Below, one piece after another: positions 1-6,215 of a DNA stretch of 11,345 nt; position 1 is the first letter of the stretch; each line of letters opens with the position of its first letter. The position numbers and the translations under genes are program-made. The DNA lies in contig DBAU01000097.1 in the NCBI GenBank assembly GCA_002291845.1, positions 1-11,345 on the forward strand. The letters run 5' to 3'. The notes beneath the pieces are model-generated. The model saw only the letters and a program-made list of their open reading frames with translations, ran no database searches and was not told where the DNA came from. The stretch is from Alphaproteobacteria bacterium UBA1002 (GTDB lineage Bacteria > Pseudomonadota > Alphaproteobacteria > Rickettsiales > UBA998).

Positions 1-911
1 CCCCTACCCGGCCTCCCTTCATTGATCTCAAAGACATCGGCGCGATGCCCCTGCGCGCCATGATTGATATGGCACGCGAGATGAAAGCCGCCCGCCGCGA
101 ACGCCGCCCGCACCCGATGCTCAATGGCCGCAAACTAGCGATGATTTTTGAGCGTAACTCCACACGCACCCGTGTGTCCTTCGAGGCCGGCATGCATGAG
201 ATGGGCGGCCAGGCGATTAACCTGACGGCTAGTGATCTGCAGCTGGGGCGCGGCGAAAGCGTGGCGGATACGGCGCGGGTGCTTTCGCGCTATGTCGATG
301 CCATCATGATGCGGGGTGATCATGCCAAGGTGCGAGAGCTGGCGGAATTTGCCACCGTCCCGGTGATTAACGGGCTGACCGAGCGGGTGCATCCCTGCCA
401 GCTGATGGCCGATGTGCTCACCTTCGAGGAGCATCGCGGCCCGATCCGTGGCAGCGTGGTAGCCTGGGTGGGCGATGGAAACAACGTGGCGAATTCCTGG
501 ATCACCGCTGCGGTGAAATTTGGCTTCACCCTGCGCCTGGCCTGCCCGCCGGAATTGGCGCCCTCCTCCGATTACCTGGCCTATGCCAAAGCCCATAATG
601 CCAGTGTGTACCTGACCGATGATCCGCGTGAAGCCGTGCGCGAAGCGGACGCGGTCACCACGGATACCTGGGTCTCCATGGGTAACGAGAACAGCGAAAC
701 ACGCCGCCGCCTTCTGACCCCGTTTCAGGTCGATGACGCCTTAATGCGCGAGGCCAAGCGCGAAGCGCTGTTCCTCCATTGCCTGCCCGCCCATCGCGGG
801 GAGGAAGTCACGGCGGAGGTGATCGACGGCCCGCACTCCGTAGTGTGGGACGAAGCCGAGAACCGCATGCATGTGCAAAAAGCCATCCTGCATTGGTGCG
901 TGGGGAATTAA
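1..911 (+). CDS. argF: ornithine carbamoyltransferase (5' end cut off by window edge)
   Basis: This enzyme transfers the carbamoyl group from carbamoyl phosphate to ornithine, giving citrulline in cytoplasmic arginine synthesis. The frame is open from base 3 through the ATG at 45. The residues before that ATG (FIDLKDIGAM) match the usual N-terminus of the family, so the real start lies outside the window. Counting from the ATG at 45, I see the carbamoyl-phosphate loop STRTR (39-43), HPCQ (116-119), the ornithine-domain segment DGNNVANSW (144-152) and the HCLPAHRGEE motif with its catalytic cysteine (about 245-254). These mark ornithine rather than aspartate carbamoyltransferase. The stop is TAA at 909-911. 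In many alphaproteobacteria argF is closely followed by hslO; here a reverse-strand gene separates them. The product assignment is nearly certain. The symbol is argF by convention for this branch, and the paralogue name argI cannot be excluded. Confidence 0.96.
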   Translation, partial: PTRPPFIDLKDIGAMPLRAMIDMAREMKAARRERRPHPMLNGRKLAMIFERNSTRTRVSFEAGMHEMGGQAINLTASDLQLGRGESVADTARVLSRYVDAIMMRGDHAKVRELAEFATVPVINGLTERVHPCQLMADVLTFEEHRGPIRGSVVAWVGDGNNVANSWITAAVKFGFTLRLACPPELAPSSDYLAYAKAHNASVYLTDDPREAVREADAVTTDTWVSMGNENSETRRRLLTPFQVDDALMREAKREALFLHCLPAHRGEEVTAEVIDGPHSVVWDEAENRMHVQKAILHWCVGN

Positions 912-936
912 GTCCGCCCATACGTTGCGCTCAACC

Positions 937-977
937 GCTCAATTGGTAGAAGCGATACAGGCAATTTAGCGTATCGC
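937..977. repeat. inverted repeat and tRNA D-arm-like stretch at the argF/hypothetical gene junction
   Basis: GCGATAC (952-958) and GTATCGC (971-977) form a perfect 7-bp inverted repeat around a 12-nt loop that contains the stop codon of the reverse-strand gene. It could be a hairpin at the convergent gene ends, but neither strand has a T-run after it, so it is not a standard intrinsic terminator. Just to the left, GCTCAATTGGTAGA (937-950) reads like a tRNA D-arm. No acceptor, anticodon or T arm can be paired with it, so it is at most a fragment. Confidence 0.4.
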
Positions 978-1535
978 GCGTGCCTGCGTGGCGCGTTGTT
1001 TGTAGATGCCGTCCATGCAGGTTTGCAGCGCTTGATTATCCGAAACCTCATGAAATTTTAATCCGAGGACTTTGTTCATCAGTGTTTGTTGGATTTCTTT
1101 GGCAAACTCGATGGGCACTAGCAGATACTGAGAGAATGATGCATTCTCCGCTGGGTACTGACCCACCACATAACGCGGGCTCATGGCGAGGTTAAGAAAG
1201 CCCGACTCTTGAAGAATGGACTTGATATTCAAATACCCTGCCTCGTCGGCAGGCAGGACCACAGCGACCTCCTTCGAAGGATAAAGAATCACATCACAAT
1301 GTCGCAGACGTTCCTGATACGCTCGAGATATCACAACCTGATCCTTTGGAGGGCGTACTGCCTGTACATATTTTCCGCCGTTAAAAAACCATGCCCGTAT
1401 TACATTAGAAGGAAAAAGTGGCGATTCTGTTTTATCTTTCAAATGCACCCCTCTTCCATTACCAGAAAGAGACGGATGGAACGTTTGTAGCGCTTCCAAT
1501 AAAGAGTCTGCAATATAGTGATTCGGTTGCTGCAC
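966..1535 (-). CDS. hypothetical protein, low-GC islet between argF and hslO
   Basis: I do not recognise this 189-residue protein. It shows no signal peptide, membrane segment or catalytic motif. It looks soluble, with aromatic-rich stretches (for example RAWFFNGGKYV near residue 48) and only two cysteines. The start is a GTG at 1535; further upstream the frame offers only ATT or ATC codons before a stop at 1560-1562, and no clear Shine-Dalgarno sequence precedes the GTG. Sixty-base samples of the gene have 33-42% GC, against 68% in an argF sample, and codon use is correspondingly AT-rich. It faces argF convergently and is divergent from hslO. The base composition and its place within an otherwise conserved gene pair suggest horizontal acquisition. 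It is probably a real gene because the frame is long and uninterrupted, but no function can be assigned. Confidence 0.6.
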   Translation of the reverse strand: MQQPNHYIADSLLEALQTFHPSLSGNGRGVHLKDKTESPLFPSNVIRAWFFNGGKYVQAVRPPKDQVVISRAYQERLRHCDVILYPSKEVAVVLPADEAGYLNIKSILQESGFLNLAMSPRYVVGQYPAENASFSQYLLVPIEFAKEIQQTLMNKVLGLKFHEVSDNQALQTCMDGIYKQRATQARAIR

Positions 1536-1549
1536 TGAGATTTTTCTTT

Positions 1550-1616
1550 TTTCATGAATCTAAGCAGCTTGTTTATACCCAAGAATCACCTCACGCAGTG
1601 TGAAACTTTCATGAAT
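1550..1616. repeat. direct repeat of TTTCATGAAT in the divergent promoter region
   Basis: TTTCATGAAT occurs at 1550-1559 and again at 1607-1616, 57 bp apart. Each copy has the palindromic core TTCATGAA. They lie in the 153-bp gap between the reverse-strand hypothetical gene and hslO, with the first copy just upstream of the GTG start. A dimeric regulator could bind there, but the region is AT-rich and chance is possible. Confidence 0.35.
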
Positions 1617-1654
1617 ATCTTGCTAGTTTTGCGCAATACACTAAGCGTGGCGGC

Positions 1655-1683
1655 TGGTTATTCGCGCATTTTACCTATATAAT
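1655..1683 (+). promoter_or_regulatory. predicted hslO promoter, probably giving a leaderless mRNA
   Basis: A perfect -10 hexamer TATAAT lies at 1678-1683, with a weak -35 (TGGTTA, 1655-1660) 17 bp upstream. Only five bases separate the -10 from the hslO ATG at 1689, so transcription should begin at or within a base or two of the start codon. No Shine-Dalgarno sequence is present. The -10 is convincing; the leaderless reading is an inference. Confidence 0.6.
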
Positions 1684-1688
1684 GACGT

Positions 1689-2684
1689 ATGACTTCCGCT
1701 TCCTCCCCCGACATCGGTCTGGTACGCCACGAAGATGTGGTCCAGCCGTTTATGCTCCACAAATCCTCGGTGCGTGGGCGCATGGTGCGCCTCTCCCCGG
1801 TGATTGATACCATCCTCAGCCGTCACAACCATCCGGCGCTGGTGGGCAAGCTGCTCGGCGAAATGCTGACGCTCGCGGCCATGCTTTCATCCAATTTGCC
1901 GGAAGGCGGCATCCTGACCCTGCAAGCCAAGGGCAATGGCCCTATCCGCTTCATTGTAGTGGATGCGGTGCATGGCGGTGGCCTGCGTGGCTATGCAGAC
2001 CTCGCCGAGGGTGGCCACGACGCGCTGGAAGCGCTTGCGATCCAGAATGCGGATCCCGACCTGCCGGAACTGATGGGGCAAGGCTACCTCGCCATGACGC
2101 TTGATCTCGGGTTTGGCGATCCCTACCAGGGCATTGTGCCACTGGAGGGCCACTCCATGGCCGAAGCGGTGCAGCATTATTTTACCCAGTCGCAACAGAT
2201 CGACGTGCTGTTTAATCTGGCCGTGCATCGCCGCACCGCGAAGGATGGCCGTACCCACTGGGCCTCCGGCGGCATTATGCTGGAGCGCATGCCGGATGAA
2301 GGTGGCAAACCCATCGAGCAAGATCTCAATGCAGGGCGTGTATTGCGTACCAAACCCGTGCAGCCAGATGAAACCCTGCACGGTTGGGACTACAACGCCC
2401 TGCTCGTGGAAACTGCGACAGAAGATGAATTACTTGATCCGCATTTGGCGCCTTCTGCCCTGCTCTACCGCTTGTTTAACGAGGCGGGCGTATGGGTGCA
2501 TGATACCAAGCCAGTGAGTGTGGATTGCCGCTGCTCACGTGAGAAGATCGCGAGCATATTATCCAATATGGGTGCAGAAGCCATCGAAGACATGAAACAA
2601 GACGGCATCATTCGGGTGACCTGCCAGTTCTGCAATCATGAAGAACGGTTCGAAGACGCCGATCTGCGCCCCGCGGCTCACTGA
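1689..2684 (+). CDS. hslO: redox-regulated molecular chaperone Hsp33
   Basis: Hsp33 is a cytoplasmic holdase that is inactive when its C-terminal cysteines bind zinc. Oxidation and heat release the zinc and activate the protein, which then keeps unfolding proteins from aggregating. The 331-residue product has the N-terminal family core (DDVVQPF-like start near residue 16, then the VRGR, DTILSRH and LLGEML segments), the GHSMAEA region in mid-protein and the C-terminal zinc site C280-x-C282 with C312-x-x-C315. All four redox cysteines are present. It is slightly longer than the roughly 290-residue E. coli protein, as is usual for alphaproteobacterial forms. The ATG at 1689 fits the family N-terminus, and a TATAAT box five bases upstream suggests a leaderless transcript separate from argF. 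Confidence 0.96.
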   Translation: MTSASSPDIGLVRHEDVVQPFMLHKSSVRGRMVRLSPVIDTILSRHNHPALVGKLLGEMLTLAAMLSSNLPEGGILTLQAKGNGPIRFIVVDAVHGGGLRGYADLAEGGHDALEALAIQNADPDLPELMGQGYLAMTLDLGFGDPYQGIVPLEGHSMAEAVQHYFTQSQQIDVLFNLAVHRRTAKDGRTHWASGGIMLERMPDEGGKPIEQDLNAGRVLRTKPVQPDETLHGWDYNALLVETATEDELLDPHLAPSALLYRLFNEAGVWVHDTKPVSVDCRCSREKIASILSNMGAEAIEDMKQDGIIRVTCQFCNHEERFEDADLRPAAH

Positions 2685-2690
2685 CGTTCA

Positions 2691-2737
2691 AGCCACCTTA
2701 GCACACGGCATATGCGCCATTGATTGGCAGGGTGGCT
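2691..2737. repeat. inverted repeat downstream of hslO
   Basis: AGCCACC (2691-2697) and GGTGGCT (2731-2737) are perfect 7-bp arms around a 33-nt loop, which itself contains the palindrome GCATATGC (2708-2715). The hairpin follows the hslO stop by six bases. A run of seven T residues comes only about 14 bases after the second arm, so it is a poor fit to an intrinsic terminator. It may be a processing or attenuating structure between hslO and the next gene. Confidence 0.4.
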
Positions 2738-2758
2738 GGATAATGCTACGCTTTTTTT

Positions 2759-2995
2759 ATGCATCACATTCCACTGGGCCGCTTTCGTTTGCCCGTTCCC
2801 CGCACCAAAGCCCTGCGCATTAGCAGTGGCGGCTTGTTCGTGATACTCGGGCTATTTGGCTTTTTGCCCTTGCTCGGCTTCTGGATGATCCCGGTGGGGT
2901 TGTTGCTTTTGTCGTTTGACATCCCTCAGGTCCGGCGGATGCGCCGTATCGCCGTGGTACGCTGGCATCGCGCACAGCAGAGGAGTGAGGATTAG
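2759..2995 (+). CDS. small integral membrane protein, PGPGW-like
   Basis: This 78-residue protein has a basic N-terminus (residues 7-20, with several Arg and Lys), one long hydrophobic stretch that is probably a hairpin of two membrane segments (about 22-53, with the turn near LPLLGFWMIP at 36-45), and a strongly basic cytoplasmic tail (58-71). The order of a glycine-rich first helix, a proline turn, a second helix and then Phe-Asp-x-Pro with an Arg-rich end resembles the small PGPGW transmembrane family, although the exact PGPGW string is missing. Its function is unknown. It starts 74 bp after hslO, with a possible GATAAT -10 box at 2739-2744 and no clear ribosome site. Its stop codon overlaps that of queH, which runs convergently. 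I am confident that it is a gene and less so about the family. Confidence 0.75.
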   Translation: MHHIPLGRFRLPVPRTKALRISSGGLFVILGLFGFLPLLGFWMIPVGLLLLSFDIPQVRRMRRIAVVRWHRAQQRSED

Positions 2996-3666
2996 CCCGC
3001 CACGTCGTCGAGTTTCTTCTCGTACCAGGTTTCGCCGATGGCGATTTTTTCGCGGCCTTTAGATTCGCGCCAGGCGTTGGTGTCGCGCAGCGAGTAAATG
3101 CAGCCGCAATATTGCTGCGCATAGAAGGCTTCTTCTTTCGCCAGCTCATACATGCGCGCCGAGCCGCCATCCTTGCGCCAGTTATACGTCCAGTACTCCA
3201 CACCGTCATAATGCGAGGCGGCACGCAGGCCGCAATCGTTGATCTGCTCCATGTTCTTCCAACGCGAAATCCCCAGCGAGGAGGTGAACACCTTGAAGCC
3301 ATGCTCTTGGGCATACAAAGCCGTGCGCTCAAAGCGCATGTCAAAGCACATGGTGCAGCGGATACCACGCTCCGGTTCCTTCTCCATGCCCTTGGCGCGT
3401 GCAAACCAGTTCTGCACGTCATAATCCGCATCGACGAAGGGGATGCCCAGCTTCTCCGCATAACGGATGTTCTCCTGCTTGCGGATTTCGTATTCTTTTT
3501 TTGGATGAATGTTCGGATTGTAGAAAAAGATGGTCAACTCCAGACCGCTCTCATGCATCTTTTCAATCAACGGGCCTGAGCAGGGCGCGCAGCAGGAATG
3601 CAGCAGCACTTTCTTCTCTCCGCCGGGAACCTCGAACTCTTCGGTCGCGTTCTCATATTTGGTCAT
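2992..3666 (-). CDS. queH: epoxyqueuosine reductase QueH
   Basis: QueH reduces epoxyqueuosine to queuosine at the wobble position of tRNAs with GUN anticodons (His, Asp, Asn, Tyr), the last step of the pathway. It is the non-homologous replacement for the cobalamin-dependent QueG. The 224-residue product carries the family hallmarks: HSCCAPCS (23-30, with Cys25, Cys26, Cys29), YNPNIHP (49-55), RCTMCFDMR (Cys104, Cys107) and YCGCIYS (Cys187, Cys189). These cysteines supply iron-sulfur cluster ligands and redox pairs. I chose the ATG at 3666. The frame continues back to a TTG at 3780, but that codon lies inside the predicted -35 box of the promoter and so is not transcribed. The gene is monocistronic here, divergent from the TetR-family regulator and convergent with the small membrane protein, sharing four bases at the stops. 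Confidence 0.93.
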   Translation of the reverse strand: MTKYENATEEFEVPGGEKKVLLHSCCAPCSGPLIEKMHESGLELTIFFYNPNIHPKKEYEIRKQENIRYAEKLGIPFVDADYDVQNWFARAKGMEKEPERGIRCTMCFDMRFERTALYAQEHGFKVFTSSLGISRWKNMEQINDCGLRAASHYDGVEYWTYNWRKDGGSARMYELAKEEAFYAQQYCGCIYSLRDTNAWRESKGREKIAIGETWYEKKLDDVAG

Positions 3667-3750
3667 CGATTCTTCGCCTTTGCTTTGTGCTGCTCTTGAC
3701 TCATCAAAAAACGCCTTCGTCTTTGCGAGGAGCGCTCTACCACTTCGCCG

Positions 3751-3780
3751 ATTATACGGCCATATAATTTTTTTTGCCAA
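3751..3780 (-). promoter_or_regulatory. strong sigma70-type promoter for queH
   Basis: On the reverse strand TTGGCA (3775-3780) and TATAAT (3751-3756) are separated by 18 bp, a near-consensus housekeeping promoter. Transcription would start near 3744, leaving a leader of about 78 nt before the queH ATG at 3666. This position excludes the upstream TTG as a start. Confidence 0.75.
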
Positions 3781-3834
3781 CCCACTTGCGTTCTATTCAT
3801 TCTTTGCGCTATCCCTTAGTTAGTATTTCATGTG

Positions 3835-3840
3835 AAGGAG
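3835..3840 (+). promoter_or_regulatory. ribosome binding site that fixes the TetR-family start
   Basis: AAGGAG lies eight bases before the ATG at 3849. The reading frame is open further back, to a TTG at 3774, but that longer form has no ribosome site and would overlap the queH promoter. This site therefore decides the start. Confidence 0.8.
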
Positions 3841-3848
3841 AGAAGCCC

Positions 3849-4571
3849 ATGACTAACGCGCTGCCATCCCGCCGTTCCATCTCCCCCGAATCACCGCGCA
3901 AAAAAATGAAGGATAAGCGACGGGCGCAGCTCATCGATGCCAACATGGAATGCATTGCACGCTACGGCCTGACGGAAACCACCATCAGCCATATCTCCGA
4001 GACGGCGGGTATGTCGCGCGGCATCATCAATTTCTATTTCACCTCCAAAGAGCACATGATGCGCGAAACGCTGTCGCATCTGATGCAGGAACAAACCACC
4101 GCCTGGCGCGAAGCCCTCGATAAGTCGAGCGGCAAAACCCCGTATGAGCGTCTTGAGGAAGGGGTGAAGGCTATCTTCTCTGCGCGCCTCTGCACGCGCA
4201 AGAAGCTCTCCGTCTGGGCGGCCTTTGTGGCGCATGCAGCGACGCATCCGACCTACCGTTACATCTTTGAAACGGAAACCGGGCGCACACGCGACGAGAT
4301 CGCCGCACTGGCCGGCATGGCCGATCCGCTGATCGACGCACCAGGCTTTGCCAACGGCTTCATCTGCTACATTCGCGGGCTGCGGATGGAGCTGCTGATT
4401 GGCGACACGGGCCGCACCCGGCAGGATCTCGAAAAAGAGGCACTCGCCTTCCTCAGCAACATTGAACCACTCTCCCATGCCCAGCTGACCGCCCAGCGCG
4501 CGGCCGCCAAAAAGGAAGAAGCAAAGCCTGAGCTTTCGGCACCAAAGCCTGATCTGGCCATGGCAAGCTAG
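3849..4571 (+). CDS. TetR/AcrR-family transcriptional regulator, BetI-like
   Basis: This is a 240-residue DNA-binding regulator. The helix-turn-helix lies near residues 42-66 (TETTISHISETAGMSRGII, then FYFTSKEHM), with the RRAQLIDA helix before it. This arrangement resembles BetI, the choline-responsive repressor, and the middle section (KLSVWAAFVAHAATHP, about 117-132) resembles the BetI-type C-terminal domain. A basic, disordered leader of about 22 residues precedes the DNA-binding domain, and the tail is Lys/Glu/Pro-rich (about 215-240). No betaine or choline gene is nearby. The next gene, 168 bp downstream on the same strand, is an O-acetylhomoserine sulfhydrylase whose predicted promoter carries a palindrome, so it is a plausible target. 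The ligand and the target are inferred, not shown. Confidence 0.88.
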   Translation: MTNALPSRRSISPESPRKKMKDKRRAQLIDANMECIARYGLTETTISHISETAGMSRGIINFYFTSKEHMMRETLSHLMQEQTTAWREALDKSSGKTPYERLEEGVKAIFSARLCTRKKLSVWAAFVAHAATHPTYRYIFETETGRTRDEIAALAGMADPLIDAPGFANGFICYIRGLRMELLIGDTGRTRQDLEKEALAFLSNIEPLSHAQLTAQRAAAKKEEAKPELSAPKPDLAMAS

Positions 4572-4678
4572 CCGCAGAACAAGCACCGTATGCCGGTCGC
4601 GCGCGCAACAGCGCGTTGGACGCAATGTTTGCAGTAATTTTATCCCCAACACCTGCCGCACTGCAGCAGCTTTTCTGC

Positions 4679-4713
4679 ATGACTTCCCGACAAAGCGACG
4701 CTATATCAGCGTC
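4679..4713 (+). promoter_or_regulatory. predicted metY promoter with a palindromic operator over the -10 box
   Basis: ATGACT (4679-4684) and TATATC (4702-4707) form a moderate promoter with a 17-bp spacer. The 17-bp palindrome GACGC-TATATCA-GCGTC (4697-4713, perfect 5-bp arms) is centred on that -10 box. A protein bound there would block RNA polymerase, and the size suits a TetR-family dimer. The adjacent TetR-family gene is the obvious candidate. The remaining part of the 168-bp gap has two short hairpins (4602-4615 and 4662-4679) without T-runs. Confidence 0.5.
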
Positions 4714-4739
4714 CAAAGATTTTTTCTGTGGGGATTCCG

Positions 4740-6035
4740 ATGACCAAACAACACTTTGAAACCCTTGCCCTGCATGCTGGCATGGACGCCGCGGCGCATG
4801 GCGGCTCCTGCCAAATGCCGATCTATCAGACGGCGTCTTATGTGTTTGAGGACAGTGCGCATGCCGCCGACCTCTTCGCCCTGAAAAAAATGGGCAACTC
4901 CTACTCCCGCCTGACCAATCCGACGGTAAGCGCATTGCAGGATCGCATTGCCGCGCTGCATGGCGGCGTGGGCTGCGTGGCGGCAGCCTCGGGGCTGGCC
5001 GGACAAATGCTGGCACTTTCCAACCTGATGGCGTCGGGCGATCACCTGGTTGCCTCGCACCGTCTGTATGGTGGCACGGTCAGCACACTGAAAAACACCT
5101 ATCGCCAGTTCGGCTGGACGACCTCATTTGTGGATGTCTCCGACCTCGGCGCCGTGCAAAAAGCCATCACGCCACAGACCAAAGCGATCTATGCCGAGTC
5201 GCTGGCCAATCCGGGTGGCAGCATCACGGACATCGAGGCGCTGGCTAACCTCGCGCATAAAAACGGCCTGCCGCTGGTGATCGACAACACCATGGCCTCG
5301 CCTTATCTGATGCGTCCGTTTGACTTCGGCGCTGACATCGTGTGCGAATCCACGACGAAGTTCCTGGCGGGCAATGGCACGGCCGTCGGTGGAGCGGTCA
5401 TTGATTCCGGTCATTTTGACTGGACGCAGAACGATAAGTTCCCGCTACTCAACGGCCCAGAGCCTGCCTATAACGGCATGAACTTCTGCAAGGAGTTCGG
5501 CAAGATGGCGTTCACCGTGCGCGGGATTGCCGTGGGCCTGCGCGACATTGGTGCGTGCCAGTCGCCGATGAATGCGTTCCTCACGCTGAACGGCATCGAA
5601 ACGCTCGCCCTGCGCATGGAGCGCCATGTGCAGAACGCGCGCATCATTGCGGAGTGGCTGAGCCAGCATCCGGATGTGAGCTGGGTGGGCTATGCCGGCC
5701 TGCCGTCCAGCCCGCAAGCCGCATTGGCGAAGAAATACTTCCCCAAAGGCCCGGGCTCTATTTTCACCTTCGGCCTGAAAGGCGGCTATGAAGCGGGACG
5801 CGCCCTGGTGCAGAACGTGAAAATGGCGCGCCACGTGGCCAATATTGGCGATACACGCACGCTGGTGATTCATCCGTCTTCCACCACGCATAGCCAGCTT
5901 TCAGAAGAACACCAGATCGCCGCCGGTACCGGTCCGGATGTGGTGCGGATATCGGTAGGCATCGAGCATCCGGACGACATCAAGGCCGACCTCGATCAAG
6001 CCATTCAGGCGGGCAAAAAAGCCAAAGCCGCTTAA
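4740..6035 (+). CDS. metY: O-acetylhomoserine sulfhydrylase (aminocarboxypropyltransferase), PLP-dependent
   Basis: This enzyme family condenses O-acetylhomoserine with sulfide or methanethiol to make homocysteine or methionine in the cytoplasm. The 431-residue length fits MetY-type enzymes and exceeds cystathionine lyases and synthases (about 380-400). Visible fold-type I features are YSRLTNPT (55-62, phosphate and substrate contacts), the ASGLAGQ loop (83-89), the Asp182 that contacts the PLP ring in IDNT, the Schiff-base lysine Lys207 in STTKFLAGNGT, and the C-terminal HPSSTTHSQL segment (378-387). The start is the ATG at 4740, preceded five bases earlier by GGGGA; an in-frame GTG at 4728 overlaps that ribosome site. 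The gene is probably regulated through the palindrome in its promoter and ends at a strong terminator. Methionine gamma-lyase or another Cys/Met-metabolism enzyme is the main alternative, since these share most motifs. Confidence 0.88.
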   Translation: MTKQHFETLALHAGMDAAAHGGSCQMPIYQTASYVFEDSAHAADLFALKKMGNSYSRLTNPTVSALQDRIAALHGGVGCVAAASGLAGQMLALSNLMASGDHLVASHRLYGGTVSTLKNTYRQFGWTTSFVDVSDLGAVQKAITPQTKAIYAESLANPGGSITDIEALANLAHKNGLPLVIDNTMASPYLMRPFDFGADIVCESTTKFLAGNGTAVGGAVIDSGHFDWTQNDKFPLLNGPEPAYNGMNFCKEFGKMAFTVRGIAVGLRDIGACQSPMNAFLTLNGIETLALRMERHVQNARIIAEWLSQHPDVSWVGYAGLPSSPQAALAKKYFPKGPGSIFTFGLKGGYEAGRALVQNVKMARHVANIGDTRTLVIHPSSTTHSQLSEEHQIAAGTGPDVVRISVGIEHPDDIKADLDQAIQAGKKAKAA

Positions 6036-6060
6036 TTCTATTTTTAAATGTATCCATGCA

Positions 6061-6091
6061 TCGCCCGGGGAGCTCTCCGGGCGATTTTTTT
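6061..6091 (+). terminator. intrinsic terminator after metY
   Basis: TCGCCCGG (6061-6068) pairs perfectly with CCGGGCGA (6077-6084) around an 8-nt loop that can pair further, and is followed by seven T residues (6085-6091). This is a textbook GC-rich hairpin with a U-tract, 25 bases after the metY stop. Confidence 0.95.
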
Positions 6092-6201
6092 ATCCGGCTT
6101 TGCTGTAAAAACATTCCCAATTATTTATAAATCCCGAAACATATGCCTAAAATTTAACCGATAATTAATCTGTGGATAGTTATGATAGAATCATGGAATA
6201 C

Positions 6202-6207
6202 AAGGAG
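6202..6207 (+). promoter_or_regulatory. ribosome binding site of the small exported protein
   Basis: AAGGAG lies eight bases before the ATG at 6216 and confirms that start. The 110 bases upstream (6092-6201) are strongly AT-rich and probably hold the promoter; TATGAT (6181-6186) and TAGAAT (6186-6191) are possible -10 boxes, but I cannot assign a -35 with confidence. Confidence 0.75.
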
Positions 6208-6215
6208 TTTTCGTC

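Noticed and set aside
2820..3461. 213-codon reverse-strand open frame
   Set aside because: It overlaps queH on the same strand in another frame and has the Arg-rich composition typical of a shadow of a GC-rich gene.
3680..3750. A tRNA gene in the queH leader
   Set aside because: Only a D-arm-like stretch is present; no acceptor stem, anticodon arm or T arm can be paired.
3667..3780. N-terminal extension of QueH to a TTG at 3780 (38 extra residues)
   Set aside because: The TTG lies in the predicted -35 box (TTGGCA) with TATAAT downstream of it, and the extra residues do not resemble the QueH N-terminus.
3774..3848. Upstream TTG start for the TetR-family regulator
   Set aside because: The AAGGAG ribosome site precedes the ATG at 3849, and the longer form would overlap the queH promoter.
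4572..4739. SAM-type riboswitch before metY
   Set aside because: I could not match SAM-II or other SAM-class conserved cores, and the predicted promoter leaves a leader of only about 26 nt.
3891..5060. Several long reverse-strand open frames opposite the TetR-family gene and metY
   Set aside because: They are antisense shadows of clear genes, rich in His, Arg and Cys, without ribosome sites or family motifs.
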